A DNA stretch of 64,000 bases from an uncultured Algibacter sp. (lineage in GTDB: Bacteria; Bacteroidota; Bacteroidia; Flavobacteriales; Flavobacteriaceae), in the NCBI RefSeq assembly GCF_947487575.1, contig NZ_CANKXG010000007.1:62001-126000 (forward strand), in the 5' to 3' direction. The notes under the pieces are model-generated. The model made no database searches. It was given only the letters and a program-made list of their open reading frames with translations, and had not been told where the DNA came from. The position numbers and the translations under genes are program-made. This document shows, piece by piece, positions 44,535 through 54,116 of the stretch (the first letter of the stretch is position 1; each line of letters starts with the position of its first letter).

Positions 44535-45845
44535 ATGATGATTTTAGCAGCAGGAACAACAGGAACAGTTATAGCAACAGTTGTAGCGTTTTTAATAATC
44601 ACGCTAGTACTTGTTAGTTTATTACTTTTTGTAAAACAAAAACTATCGCCATCTGGTCCAGTAAAAATCACTATTAATGGTGAAAGAGAAATAGAAGTTG
44701 CATCTGGAGGTAGTTTATTATCTACTTTAGGAGCTCAAAAAATATTTTTGCCATCAGCTTGTGGTGGTGGTGGAACATGTATTCAATGTGAATGCCATGT
44801 ACTATCTGGTGGAGGTGAAGCTTTGCCTACTGAAACACCTCACTTTTCTAGAAAAGAATTGGCACATGGTGCACGTTTATCATGTCAGGTAAAAGTAAAA
44901 CAAGACATGGATATTACCATTCCGGAAGAAGTATTTGGTATTAAAAAATGGGAAGCTACGGTTGTACGTAACTATAATGTAGCCTCATTTATTAAGGAGT
45001 TTGTTGTTGAAATTCCTGAAGATATGGGTTACAAAGCAGGTGGATATATTCAAATTGAAATTCCGCCATGCGAGGTGAAGTATTCAGATATGGATATTAC
45101 AGCGCATCCTGAAGAACATGATACACCAGATAAATTTCAAACAGAATGGGACAAATTTGGTTTATGGCCTTTAGTAATGAAAAATACAGAAACTATTGAG
45201 AGAGCATATTCTATGGCTTCTTATCCTGCTGAAGGACGCGAAATTATGTTAAACGTTCGTGTGGCATGTCCACCATGGGATAGGGCTAAAAATGGATGGA
45301 TGGATGTTAATCCAGGTATTGCTTCATCTTATATTTTTAATCAAAAACCAGGTGATAAAGTAACTATTTCAGGACCTTATGGTGAATTTTTTATCAACGA
45401 GTCTGATAGTGAAATGCTTTACGTTGGTGGTGGTGCAGGAATGGCACCAATGCGTTCACACTTATACCATTTATTTAGAACTTTAAAAACTGGACGTAAA
45501 GTTACGTATTGGTACGGTGGACGTTCTAAACGTGAGTTATTCTATTTAGAACATTTTGAAAAATTAGAAAAAGATTTTCCAAACTTTAAGTTCTACTTAG
45601 CATTATCCGAACCTATGGAAGAAGACAATTGGAAAGTAAAAGAAGATATTGATGCACCTGGTGATGGATTTGTTGGATTTATTCACAATTGTGTGATTGA
45701 CAACTATTTAAGCAAGCATGAGTCGCCAGAAGATATTGAATTATATTTCTGTGGGCCGCCATTAATGAACAAAGCTGTTCAGAAAATGGGTGAAGATTTT
45801 GGTATCCCAGATGAACACATCAGATTTGATGACTTTGGAGGCTAG
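44535..45845 (+). CDS. nqrF: Na+-translocating NADH:quinone reductase subunit F
   Basis: The NADH-oxidising entry subunit. One membrane helix (about 10-32) anchors it. The 2Fe-2S ferredoxin domain has Cys76, Cys82, Cys85 and Cys117 (SACGGGGTCIQCECHV and RLSCQ). The FAD domain has RAYSMASYP, and the NADH domain has VGGGAGMAPMRSHLYHL and the terminal YFCGPPLMNKAV. 436 residues. It starts one base after nqrE and closes the operon, followed by a repeat and a terminator. Confidence 0.97.
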   Translation: MMILAAGTTGTVIATVVAFLIITLVLVSLLLFVKQKLSPSGPVKITINGEREIEVASGGSLLSTLGAQKIFLPSACGGGGTCIQCECHVLSGGGEALPTETPHFSRKELAHGARLSCQVKVKQDMDITIPEEVFGIKKWEATVVRNYNVASFIKEFVVEIPEDMGYKAGGYIQIEIPPCEVKYSDMDITAHPEEHDTPDKFQTEWDKFGLWPLVMKNTETIERAYSMASYPAEGREIMLNVRVACPPWDRAKNGWMDVNPGIASSYIFNQKPGDKVTISGPYGEFFINESDSEMLYVGGGAGMAPMRSHLYHLFRTLKTGRKVTYWYGGRSKRELFYLEHFEKLEKDFPNFKFYLALSEPMEEDNWKVKEDIDAPGDGFVGFIHNCVIDNYLSKHESPEDIELYFCGPPLMNKAVQKMGEDFGIPDEHIRFDDFGG

Positions 45846-45876
45846 GCGGATTGCTAAGCGAATATTATTCATTTAG

Positions 45877-45903
45877 GTCATTGCGAGCAAAGCGTGGCAA
45901 TCT
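45877..45903 (+). repeat. Intergenic repeat family 2, partial copy
   Basis: GTCATTGCGAGCAAAGCGTGGCAATC, sharing GTCATTGCGAG and GTGGCAATCT with the full copy at 10370. Only the left half is present; it sits between the nqrF stop and the operon terminator. Confidence 0.65.
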
Positions 45904-45927
45904 TTTAAATCAAATCAAAATTATATT

Positions 45928-45959
45928 AAAAACCAACTCTTATCGAGTTGGTTTTTTTA
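45928..45959 (+). terminator. Terminator of the nqr operon
   Basis: Stem AACCAACTC / GAGTTGGTT (45931-45939 and 45945-45953) with a five-base loop, then a T-run to 45958. The A-run on the other side may let it also end the leftward gene at 45981. Confidence 0.9.
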
Positions 45960-45980
45960 TGACTTTATTTCTAAAATGTT

Positions 45981-46430
45981 TTAAACTAATTCAAACTTAG
46001 CTTTTTTATTTTTAACCTCAAATAGCTTCGTGTAATCCATCACGTTTGCAACACCATCCAATTCACATAAAAGCTTGATTACTTCGGACAAACCATTAAA
46101 TAAAATATCCTTATCCGTTGGATTTTTTGGTTTAAAATTTTTATGATGAAGCGGTAATTGAAAACCACAACCTTGTAAAAAGGAGGCTTCAATTTTAAGT
46201 AAATCCAATGGGGAATAGCCATTAAATTTTCTGCCTAAGTTTTGATGGATTATACCTACATAGTTGAGTTTTAAATTACCATGAAAATCTGATAGATGTT
46301 TCCAGCTATCGGTATTATCTAAAATGTTTCCTACGGCACATTGCTTACAACACTCTGGATTTAAGGTGTTGTTATGAAAAGCGATATATAGTTTTTTTAT
46401 AGCAGATTCTATACGAGAAGTAGTCTTCAT
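45981..46430 (-). CDS. Conserved hypothetical protein with CC-x2-C motif
   Basis: A 149-residue cytoplasmic protein without signal or membrane segment. The N-terminal part has NPECCKQCAVGNIL (Cys27, Cys28, Cys31), and further on there are QGCGFQLP and a closing helical region. The spacing could hold a metal, but there is no second Cys pair. It has the feel of a flavobacterial protein found near NQR genes; I cannot assign a function. It is convergent with the nqr operon. Confidence 0.75.
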   Translation of the reverse strand: MKTTSRIESAIKKLYIAFHNNTLNPECCKQCAVGNILDNTDSWKHLSDFHGNLKLNYVGIIHQNLGRKFNGYSPLDLLKIEASFLQGCGFQLPLHHKNFKPKNPTDKDILFNGLSEVIKLLCELDGVANVMDYTKLFEVKNKKAKFELV

Positions 46431-46541
46431 GAGTTAGATTTTTACTTAAAATTACTGAAAACCTGAATTTCATCAGTGAATAAATTCTTAAATTTTTCAT
46501 AATAAAGTAAGAAGTTAGTCTAATTAAGCGTTAGTTTTTAT

Positions 46542-47411
46542 ATGAAAAATGCGTTTAGAATTCTAGTTTTATTAGTGTTGCTATTGGTTTTATTTATTCA
46601 ATTTAAACCTACTGAAAATTCTATTAAGACTATCGCTACTAGAATTAGTACACCCAGTTTAATTAATAAAGATAGCCTTACAATAAAATCAAGAATTAAT
46701 CTTCCCAAAGGTTATAAAAGGGTAGTGTATCCAAGTCAATCATTTCAAGAATATTTAAGAAATTATAAGCTAAAACCGTTTGGAACAAAAATAATTAATT
46801 ATGATAATACCAATTATTTTTGGCAAGGTGGACACATTGGAATACTTGAAATCCCTGTGCCAAAGAATGGGTTACAACAATGTGCTGATGCTTTAATTAG
46901 AATTAGAAGTGAATACTTGTGGGATAAAAATAGAAAAGATGAAATAGGATTCAATTTTACAAGCGGGCATTATTGCTCATGGAAACAATATGCTGAAGGT
47001 TACAGGCCAAAAATAAAGGGTAACAAAGTGTCGTTTCATAAAACCGCTTCAAGTAATCCTTCAAAAGAAAACTTCTATAAATATCTGAATTTAATTTATA
47101 TGTATTCAGGAACTTTGTCGCTTTATTATGAACTTCCAAAAATTAATTCGGCTAAAGACTTGAAAATTGGCGATATGCTCATTAAGGGTGGTTCGCCTGG
47201 GCATATTGTAATGGTTTGTGATGAAGCTATAAATGGTAAAGGGGAGAAATTATTTCTATTGTTTCAGGGTAATACACCTGCGCAGAGTGTACATTTAGTT
47301 AAAAACCTTGAAGACTCGAATATATCGCCATGGTATCAACTCAAAAAAGATGCAGTTATACCTGTTTCTAACTATACTTTTGGGAGTGCTAAGTTTGTAA
47401 GGTTTAAATAA
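46542..47411 (+). CDS. DUF4846-type exported protein
   Basis: A 289-residue protein with an uncleaved or cleaved N-terminal hydrophobic helix (about 5-22) and a globular domain. Recognisable parts are INLPKGYKRVVYPSQSFQEYLRNYKLKPFG, the CADALIRIRSEYLW and FTSGHYCSWKQYAEGYRP segments, and KIGDMLIKGGSPGHIVMVCDEA, the pattern of DUF4846. The GSPGHIVMVCD stretch with His resembles the His side of an NlpC/CHAP-type fold, but a clear partner cysteine order is not evident. Function unknown. Confidence 0.8.
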   Translation: MKNAFRILVLLVLLLVLFIQFKPTENSIKTIATRISTPSLINKDSLTIKSRINLPKGYKRVVYPSQSFQEYLRNYKLKPFGTKIINYDNTNYFWQGGHIGILEIPVPKNGLQQCADALIRIRSEYLWDKNRKDEIGFNFTSGHYCSWKQYAEGYRPKIKGNKVSFHKTASSNPSKENFYKYLNLIYMYSGTLSLYYELPKINSAKDLKIGDMLIKGGSPGHIVMVCDEAINGKGEKLFLLFQGNTPAQSVHLVKNLEDSNISPWYQLKKDAVIPVSNYTFGSAKFVRFK

Positions 47412-47493
47412 GCCTATTTCTTGTTAATTAAAATGCTCACATTTTTAATTTGTTTTGATGTTATATTATATATAACAATTAAAGCTATTAATT

Positions 47494-49446
47494 ATGAAAA
47501 GAATTATACTTTTTACAATGTGTTTTGCATTCGCATTTACAAACTTAAATGCGCAAGATTATAATCAGGTGATTTTTACAGGAGAAGGAGGTAGTGATGC
47601 TTGGGAAGATCCTGAAAATTGGCGTAGAGGAGGAGACCCCACACTTCCTGGGGTGCCAGAATCAGGTGATGATATTTTAATTGATGGATATTCTGTGTAT
47701 TTTAATGGTCTTGGCTCAATTCCTCTTAGTCAAGAATATGGAACTTTAGAGTTACGGTTTGGCGCTCACTTATTCACGCAAGGAGATTTTAATCTTACAG
47801 GAGATTTTATTGTAGATGCGTCAAGTACTTTTGAGGTTATTGTTCAAGATATTGATTTATTTAAAAAAGTAACATGTTCATATTTTTCTTTTGTTGGAAA
47901 ATTGAATTTAATTTTTTTAGGATATGCACCGCAAATAGGAGATAGTTTCCAGGTTATTGAAGGTGAACATCAATTTTGTCCCTCAACATCACCTTATGAA
48001 AATTTTAATACAGATTTTGAAACCATATTAACAGCTCAATGTGGTGCAGATGGTTATGGTTTAAGTGTAGAGGTTCTAGGGATTAATTATACAACTTCTA
48101 CTTCATGGGATGGAGAGGGAAATGATAGTGATTGGGATAATCCTGCCAACTGGGATCCTAATGGTGTTCCAACAGCAAATTCAAGAGTTATAATTAATAA
48201 ACCAGGTGCTGGTGGCTATGTAAGAACAAAAGGGGCTGGTGTAACGGTTGTTAAAAATATTATATTGGGAGCTAATAATACTTTAGAAATAAATGGTGAT
48301 TTACTTGTTGATAAGTTTGTTTCTGTTAATAAAGGCGCTACTTTTTTATGGCAAGGGGGTAAAATTTATAGTAATGACTCTAATAATCAATCTGGAATAA
48401 CAGCTTATGGAAATATAATTCTAGATGGACCTGGGACTAAAGAATTAGATACTAATTTTTATATGATATCCTATTTTGAAGATATAAATCACAACCAAGG
48501 AGATTTAAACATCAATGATGGTTATGTAAGGATGTTTAACTATAATAGTTATAATATTAATGGAGATGATATTAGTATAGGTTATACAAGTGGTGATAGA
48601 CATGAATTAACTATTAGTGTTGTAAGTCAACTTAAGAAAACAGCAGGGACTGGTAGCTCTTCAATTAATTTAACAACATTTATAAATTATGGAGATATTA
48701 TTAGTGAATCTGGCACATTGGTTATAAATGGCGATTTGCAAACAGGAGAATTTGAAGAATATATTGATGGACAACTCGTAGAGTATATAGGAAGCTACGG
48801 AGGTAGCGGAAATGTTCAATTCCCAGAGGGCTTTGTTCTAGATGGAGAAATTGCTCCGGGAAGTTCTCCCGGTATTTTAACGGTTGTTGGAGATTTAACA
48901 ACATCATCTGAAGCAACTTTTGAGATTGAAATTGATGGTACTATTGCTGGCACACAATATGACCAAGTTTTAGTTACAGAAAATGCAATACTAGAAGGAG
49001 AAGTTATTGTTACATTAGGTTACTTGCCAGCAAACGATGCGAGCTTTGAAATTTTAACATCTACTGCAATTTCTATTTGTAACCTTCCAGAAACAGTTTC
49101 TGCAAGTTTTAGTGGTACACCCTATACATTTACCGTGGAGTGTTTTAATAATTCGGTTTATTTAAATGGACCAGGTGCTACACTTTCTAATTCAGAAAAT
49201 ATATTAGATGAATTAACAATATATCCTAATCCAGCTATTAATGTTTTAAATATAAAATCTAGTTTGATTAGTAAAGGTAATTGGCAACTAATTAATCAAT
49301 TAGGACAAGTTGTAAAAGCTTCAATATTTGAAGCTGATGAAATTAATATTTTTGTTAATGACCTTGAAACAGGTTTATATTTCTTTAAGATTGAAGATGA
49401 AAATTTAGATGCTACAGTAACTAAACGGATAGTAATATCTAACTAA
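47494..49446 (+). CDS. T9SS-exported repeat protein (650 residues)
   Basis: Signal peptide 1-20 (ending LNAQ). Two similar segments with a W-x-x-P-x-N-W core (DAWEDPENWRRGGDP near 33, SDWDNPANWDPNGVP near 208) begin strand-rich, autotransporter-like stretches. A PATR-like unit lies at about 451-522 (SSPGILTVVGDLTTSS, YDQVLVTENA, FEILTS). A type A T9SS sorting tail covers about 566-650 (LTIYPNPAINVLNI, GLYFFKIEDE). It is a likely surface or secreted beta-helix adhesin-type protein without a catalytic motif. It is the convergent neighbour of the CHAT operon. Confidence 0.85.
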   Translation: MKRIILFTMCFAFAFTNLNAQDYNQVIFTGEGGSDAWEDPENWRRGGDPTLPGVPESGDDILIDGYSVYFNGLGSIPLSQEYGTLELRFGAHLFTQGDFNLTGDFIVDASSTFEVIVQDIDLFKKVTCSYFSFVGKLNLIFLGYAPQIGDSFQVIEGEHQFCPSTSPYENFNTDFETILTAQCGADGYGLSVEVLGINYTTSTSWDGEGNDSDWDNPANWDPNGVPTANSRVIINKPGAGGYVRTKGAGVTVVKNIILGANNTLEINGDLLVDKFVSVNKGATFLWQGGKIYSNDSNNQSGITAYGNIILDGPGTKELDTNFYMISYFEDINHNQGDLNINDGYVRMFNYNSYNINGDDISIGYTSGDRHELTISVVSQLKKTAGTGSSSINLTTFINYGDIISESGTLVINGDLQTGEFEEYIDGQLVEYIGSYGGSGNVQFPEGFVLDGEIAPGSSPGILTVVGDLTTSSEATFEIEIDGTIAGTQYDQVLVTENAILEGEVIVTLGYLPANDASFEILTSTAISICNLPETVSASFSGTPYTFTVECFNNSVYLNGPGATLSNSENILDELTIYPNPAINVLNIKSSLISKGNWQLINQLGQVVKASIFEADEINIFVNDLETGLYFFKIEDENLDATVTKRIVISN

Positions 49447-49479
49447 ATTTAATTGTATTTTATCAAGATGAATTCTAAG

Positions 49480-49508
49480 AAAGAGTTGCTAGAAATAGTA
49501 ACTCTTTT
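49480..49508 (+). terminator. Terminator of the 47494 gene
   Basis: Stem AAAGAGTT-g-CTA / TAG-t-AACTCTTT with a gaaa tetraloop, followed by TTTT; it runs into the last codon of the convergent CHAT gene. Confidence 0.7.
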
Positions 49509-52500
49509 ACTTTTTACGAGTTTTAATAATATAAATTGTGGCAAGTATAAGTAATAAGGCACTTAGTAAATACCAAATAATGTTTGAAGTTGTATTTAAA
49601 CTTATGGGGTTAGTGTCTCCTATTAATACCAATCCAGCCCAGTATTGTGGATGAACAACTCTTCCTTCACTTTTATCAATATAATCTAGTTTTGCTTGCT
49701 GTAGCGCTTTGTCTTTGGGTAGTCCTTTTTTTATATTATCATAAAACAATTGTATGATTTTAGAACTAGACTGTTCGTCAATTTTCCATAGACTTGTTAA
49801 AATACTCTCACTACCAGCGTAGTTAAAAGCATGTGCTAGAGATATCATCCCTTCTCCCGTTTGATACGTAGGTTTTCCTGTTTCACAAGCAGTTAAAATG
49901 GCAAGGTTAGAGTTTAAATTTTCATTGTAAATTTCATAAGTGTATAGCGAGTTGTCTTCATCTTCAATATTCTTAGCAAATATTAAACGAGATAATTCGG
50001 GAGATACGTTATTAGATTCAGCATGAGTACCAATATGAATAATTTTATGTTCGTTAGCTTCATTTTTGAAAATTTGTTTTGAAGCATTTTCATTTATAAA
50101 ATAATCTCCATTAAACAGTCTAGAATAGGCTTTGGCTAAATCTACACTAAATGGCTGGGGTAATAGCGTAAGGTATGTTTCATCAATGGATAGAGAGTCT
50201 TGTATAGCAACGCTATAATTTTGTTTCATTTTGTCATTAAACTCTGGCGCAAAAGCAATGAAGTCTTTTTGGAAGTTTATTGGATTTTTTTGAGCATCTA
50301 ATAAAAGCAAACTGTAATTGTATGAAATAGTATAGTTTGAGAGCAAGCTATTTGTGCCTAACTCTTTAAACGATTTTACTTTTGCAGGTGTTAAGCTTTC
50401 AAAGCTTAAATTAAATAATATACCGTCAGGAATAATAATTACATGGTCTGTGGTTATTTCCTTTTCAAAGGGCTGCCATAGTTGATGGTATAGCATATGT
50501 AATTTGCTACTCGTCGATTCAAGGTCAGATGGATTTTCTGATAGTTGAGAAATAAGGTTTTCAATGTTTCTGCTATCTAGTTTGAATATTTTTTTTTCTT
50601 GATTATTAATAACTGCGGCATATAATTCATTTTCAATGAATATGTAGCGCAAAACAGTGCTATGCTTTGGAATGTTTTCGTGAAGATTATTTAAAGGTTC
50701 TTCAATAGTTGCATAGCGCATCTTATAATATTTTGGATAGAAGGTTTTTAAAGAATCTAGAAAAGTTGTCCATTTATTATTGTTTTCAATAAGGGATTGG
50801 ACGGGATTATTCTCCTGTTCTTCAAAATTAGAATTTTGCAGCTTTCTAAGCATGTTTTCTCTTTCTATTACTCCACTTGGAATATCTGTAAAAGAAATTG
50901 ATTTTTTAAGGTTTAGGCGTGCTCGTATTCTATTATATAAAGCAGATTCATGAAGACTTATTGTTTTGTTTAAATACCTTGGATTATTTGTTAGTTGATA
51001 TAATTCAAGGTTTATTTTTTTTGCAAAATTAAAGGCTTCATAATTGTTATCTATCAACCTATTTACATCTATTACACTTGTTATTAATGCTCTTCTTTCT
51101 TCCAAAGTATGTATAGCTTTTTTAACATCTATTAGAATGTTCTTCAAGAACAAGCTGTCTTTAGTTTTTGATAATTGGTATCTTGATTTTGCGTTAAGAA
51201 TTAATACTTCCGCTTTATATCCTTCAAAATGTGATTTGTCATAACTGTTTTTAACGGTGTCGTTGTACTTTTCATATAAAGCGATACTTTTTTTGCTCCA
51301 TTCTAAACTCTCCTTATAATTATCTGTGAGCATTGATGTTTTAGCTAGCGCTACTAGCACAATATTTATTAAATTACTTTGTTCACTTTTATTTTTTAGG
51401 AAGTAATTATAGGTGTTTTTTAAAATTGAAATGGCCTGTTTTTTTTCATTCATTGTAGCTAATACCAAAGATAAATTCGTAATAACAAATAAACGATCTC
51501 TACTGTATTCATTTGGATGAGCTTTTTGATGAAAATGATTACTTAATTCTAAATATTTTTTTGCATCTTCATAGTTTTTTAACTCTTTGTTAATAAGTCC
51601 TTTATTATAATACATGTTGGCTTTTGTAACAAAATTATCCCCTGGTATTTTATTAACTATAATTTCTGCTTCATTTAATAATGATAATGAATATTTAAAT
51701 TCTTTTAGTGGGATTATCACTTCGGCAAGTACTGTAATTGCAGAGAAGTTTTCTAAGCTATTAGGTAATAAATTTTCTTTAGCATGTTTATAGGCTATAC
51801 CACTTATTTTTTTTGATTTTTCAAAATCACCTAAATCAAAATAAAGACTTGATAAATTTCGATATGCTAAAGATAGATTTCGTTGTACACGAAAGGTTAA
51901 TGGATGATTATGAGTGCTATTTAAAAACTCTTTATATAATTTTATGCTTTCTTGAATGAGTAGCATGGCTTCAGCGTATTTACTCTGACTCTGTTTTAGT
52001 AAAACGATATTAGATTTTATGGATGCTGGAAAATATAATCTATTTTCTGGGTTGTCATCCATTTCAATAGTACTTTTTAAGCTCGTTTGGTAATAATGAT
52101 AAGCACTATCAGGTTTTGAAGTAAAGTACATTAAAGCACCAAGGTAATTGTAAACTCTTGCAGATATCTTGAATTTTTGAGACGGATTTTTTTTAATAAT
52201 TTTTAACGCATCCCGTGTATGTTGTTCAAAGAGGTTTATATTTCCAGTTCTTAAAGCATATTCGCTTAAACGGTAGTCTGAATTTAATATGGGTTCATTA
52301 TCATTCTGTTTTAAAGCTATTACTTTAGATTGTTTTGCATAATCATAAGCTTTTTGTGGATTTCCTTGCTCATTAAATAATTTGGATAAATCTATTTTTA
52401 TTTGATGTCTTGACTTTAATGTTAAAGCGTTCTTTTCTAATTTTTTTGCTAAATCTAAACTTTGTTTTATTGTTTTATCTTTATTAATTATTGATAGCTC

Positions 52501-52734
52501 AATCTTTCCAAGGATATACACGTAATGAGATAAAGTGTCATAATTTTTATTTGCTAGATAATATTCAATTTGTTTATTAAGCTCTGTTTTAGCCTTGTCC
52601 AGAGAATCGGTATTTACTAGTTTTTGGACGTATGCAATATCTGAGATAGAATTATTTTGTGCCTGAAATTCAAACATAAAAAAAAACATAAACACTAAAA
52701 ATATGTTTTTATAAAACGAATGCAATTTAATCAT
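49507..52734 (-). CDS. Membrane-anchored TPR-CHAT (caspase-like) protein
   Basis: A 1075-residue protein with three parts. A signal peptide covers about 1-27 (FMFEFQAQ). A long helical array with TPR-type units fills about 30-620 (for example LAYRNLSSLYFDLGDFEKSKKI). The CHAT domain is at about 700-1035, with the catalytic pair His904 (HIGTHAES) and Cys950 (ILTACETG). A single membrane helix follows at about 1051-1071 (LSALLLILATIYIIK) with a KTRKK tail. The topology puts the TPR and protease parts in the periplasm, anchored by the C-terminus. CHAT domains are clan CD cysteine proteases related to caspases and separases. It is the last gene of an operon with an anti-sigma-like protein (12-base gap) and an ECF sigma factor. 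Its substrate is not known; the anti-sigma-like protein is an obvious candidate. Confidence 0.88.
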   Translation of the reverse strand: MIKLHSFYKNIFLVFMFFFMFEFQAQNNSISDIAYVQKLVNTDSLDKAKTELNKQIEYYLANKNYDTLSHYVYILGKIELSIINKDKTIKQSLDLAKKLEKNALTLKSRHQIKIDLSKLFNEQGNPQKAYDYAKQSKVIALKQNDNEPILNSDYRLSEYALRTGNINLFEQHTRDALKIIKKNPSQKFKISARVYNYLGALMYFTSKPDSAYHYYQTSLKSTIEMDDNPENRLYFPASIKSNIVLLKQSQSKYAEAMLLIQESIKLYKEFLNSTHNHPLTFRVQRNLSLAYRNLSSLYFDLGDFEKSKKISGIAYKHAKENLLPNSLENFSAITVLAEVIIPLKEFKYSLSLLNEAEIIVNKIPGDNFVTKANMYYNKGLINKELKNYEDAKKYLELSNHFHQKAHPNEYSRDRLFVITNLSLVLATMNEKKQAISILKNTYNYFLKNKSEQSNLINIVLVALAKTSMLTDNYKESLEWSKKSIALYEKYNDTVKNSYDKSHFEGYKAEVLILNAKSRYQLSKTKDSLFLKNILIDVKKAIHTLEERRALITSVIDVNRLIDNNYEAFNFAKKINLELYQLTNNPRYLNKTISLHESALYNRIRARLNLKKSISFTDIPSGVIERENMLRKLQNSNFEEQENNPVQSLIENNNKWTTFLDSLKTFYPKYYKMRYATIEEPLNNLHENIPKHSTVLRYIFIENELYAAVINNQEKKIFKLDSRNIENLISQLSENPSDLESTSSKLHMLYHQLWQPFEKEITTDHVIIIPDGILFNLSFESLTPAKVKSFKELGTNSLLSNYTISYNYSLLLLDAQKNPINFQKDFIAFAPEFNDKMKQNYSVAIQDSLSIDETYLTLLPQPFSVDLAKAYSRLFNGDYFINENASKQIFKNEANEHKIIHIGTHAESNNVSPELSRLIFAKNIEDEDNSLYTYEIYNENLNSNLAILTACETGKPTYQTGEGMISLAHAFNYAGSESILTSLWKIDEQSSSKIIQLFYDNIKKGLPKDKALQQAKLDYIDKSEGRVVHPQYWAGLVLIGDTNPISLNTTSNIIWYLLSALLLILATIYIIKTRKK

Positions 52735-52746
52735 ACGATTAAAAAT

Positions 52747-53487
52747 TTACGGTTTCAGTTTTGCTATAATTGCTTTGGCAGTGTCAGTTTCACTTAAGTC
52801 AAGGTGCTTTTTAGCAAGCTCAACGTTACCTTCTTTTAAATAGGCTAATCCTAAATAAAGATAGGCCTCATCTAAAAAAATAAAACCATCTTCTGCTTCT
52901 ATTGATCGCTCTAAAAAAGGAATGGCGTCATTTATATTTTTATTAGCCAAATGGGCTACCCCTAAAAAATAATTTAGAGTGTCATTTTCAGGTTTTTTTT
53001 CCTGTAAAACCTTCCATTTATCAATTGCTATATTATAGTCGCCATGTTTATAGTTTACCATGGCGTCATAAAATGCAAAATTATTAGTGCTACCCATGGT
53101 TGTAGGTAAACCTGGATCTGGTTTAAAATAGTTGGTATATAGTTTTTCGTTTTTTGGAGAGCTGAAAAACCAAATTCCCCCAATGGCTAAAACAAGAGCA
53201 GCAGCTACTGCAATTTTGCTAAAATTTAAAAACCTTACTTTACCACGAATTGGTTTTTTTATGATGGTTTGTGGAATAGCTTCATGAAACTCATCAAGTT
53301 GTTCTTTTAAAGTTTGTGCTTCAATGCCTTTTAGCATCGTTTCAACATCTTTAACTTTAGTTTTGAACTCCTTGTCAAGTTCAAGAAGTTGATTAAAATC
53401 TTTCAATTCTTGAATTGTCATAGAACCATTTATGTAACGTTCTATAATTTCTAGTAATTCTTGTGATATTTCGCTATTATCTTTCAA
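52747..53487 (-). CDS. Single-pass membrane protein with periplasmic TPRs, anti-sigma-like
   Basis: A 246-residue protein. The N-terminal 85 residues are cytoplasmic and helical; ELLEIIERYINGSMTIQELKDF resembles the start of Bacteroidota anti-sigma factors. A membrane helix lies at 91-109 (KIAVAAALVLAIGGIWFFS). The outer part (about 138-240) has three TPR-like units (YDAMVNYKHGDYNIAIDKW, NYFLGVAHLANKNINDAI, YLYLGLAYLKEGNVELAKKHL). It sits between the ECF sigma gene (three-base gap) and the TPR-CHAT gene. I infer that it holds the sigma factor at the membrane and that its periplasmic TPRs meet the CHAT protein. No zinc-binding anti-sigma motif is present. Confidence 0.8.
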   Translation of the reverse strand: MKDNSEISQELLEIIERYINGSMTIQELKDFNQLLELDKEFKTKVKDVETMLKGIEAQTLKEQLDEFHEAIPQTIIKKPIRGKVRFLNFSKIAVAAALVLAIGGIWFFSSPKNEKLYTNYFKPDPGLPTTMGSTNNFAFYDAMVNYKHGDYNIAIDKWKVLQEKKPENDTLNYFLGVAHLANKNINDAIPFLERSIEAEDGFIFLDEAYLYLGLAYLKEGNVELAKKHLDLSETDTAKAIIAKLKP

Positions 53488-53490
53488 TGT

Positions 53491-54069
53491 CTAATTATTG
53501 TGTACTAATACCATGGCACGTAATTTTTCCATACAACGGTATTTTTTATTTCGAGCTGTGTTTTCTTCAATTTTTAGTTCTGATGCAATCTCCTTCAATG
53601 ATTTTTTTTCAAAATAGAAAATGCTTAAAAGTTGTTTACATGGTTGCCCCAAATTTTTAAAAGTTTCCATGGCTAATTTTAGTTTGTTACTTTTTAAGTC
53701 AGTATCTTCATCATTATTAGTCTCATCCTTTATAAAGGTTAATGTTTCATAATCTAAAGACTTAGAGTTTCTAAAAGATTTGGACCTCAAAACATCCATC
53801 CACTTGTTTTTTGCTATTTGATATAGATAGCCTTGTAAAGCAGTGTCATTTTTAGGAATAAACTTATCATTTTTTATTTGTGTCCAAACCGAAATAAAAG
53901 CTTCTTGGTAAATATCCTTAGCATGTTCAATTGAACCACTATTTTTAAGAATTAAGAACTCCACTTTTTTATAGTTTGTTGTGTAAAAGTGTTTTAAAAT
54001 ATCTGATTCATTTGATTTTATTGCACAAACGAGTTCAGATTGACTTAATAAATTTATTGACTTCCCCAT
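53491..54069 (-). CDS. ECF RNA polymerase sigma factor
   Basis: A 192-residue extracytoplasmic-function sigma factor. Region 2 is at about 25-100 (SIEHAKDIYQEAFISVWTQI, YLYQIAKNKWMDVLRSK); region 4 is at about 130-185 (PCKQLLSIFYFEKKSLKEIASELKIEENTARNKKYRCMEKLR). It leads the operon with the anti-sigma-like and TPR-CHAT genes. The promoter at 54086-54116 resembles a housekeeping one, so the operon may be made constitutively and controlled after translation. Confidence 0.92.
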   Translation of the reverse strand: MGKSINLLSQSELVCAIKSNESDILKHFYTTNYKKVEFLILKNSGSIEHAKDIYQEAFISVWTQIKNDKFIPKNDTALQGYLYQIAKNKWMDVLRSKSFRNSKSLDYETLTFIKDETNNDEDTDLKSNKLKLAMETFKNLGQPCKQLLSIFYFEKKSLKEIASELKIEENTARNKKYRCMEKLRAMVLVHNN

Positions 54070-54085
54070 GAATTAATAGCTAAAG

Positions 54086-54116
54086 GAAAGATACAATTAT
54101 TTCATTTTATAGCAAA
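54086..54116 (-). promoter_or_regulatory. Promoter of the sigma/anti-sigma-like/TPR-CHAT operon
   Basis: On the minus strand TTTG (54113-54116), exactly 19 bases, then TATCTTTC (54086-54093), one mismatch from TAnnTTTG; 16 bases before the sigma start. This is one of the best -33/-7 pairs in the window. Confidence 0.55.

Noticed and set aside
46542-47411. NlpC/P60 peptidase call for the DUF4846 protein
   Set aside because: A GHIVMVCD stretch resembles the His side of such enzymes, but no catalytic Cys in the right order could be placed.
49507-54069. Type III-E CRISPR (Craspase) locus
   Set aside because: The TPR-CHAT, partner and sigma parts recall it, but there is no effector nuclease and no CRISPR array, and the CHAT protein has a signal peptide and membrane anchor.
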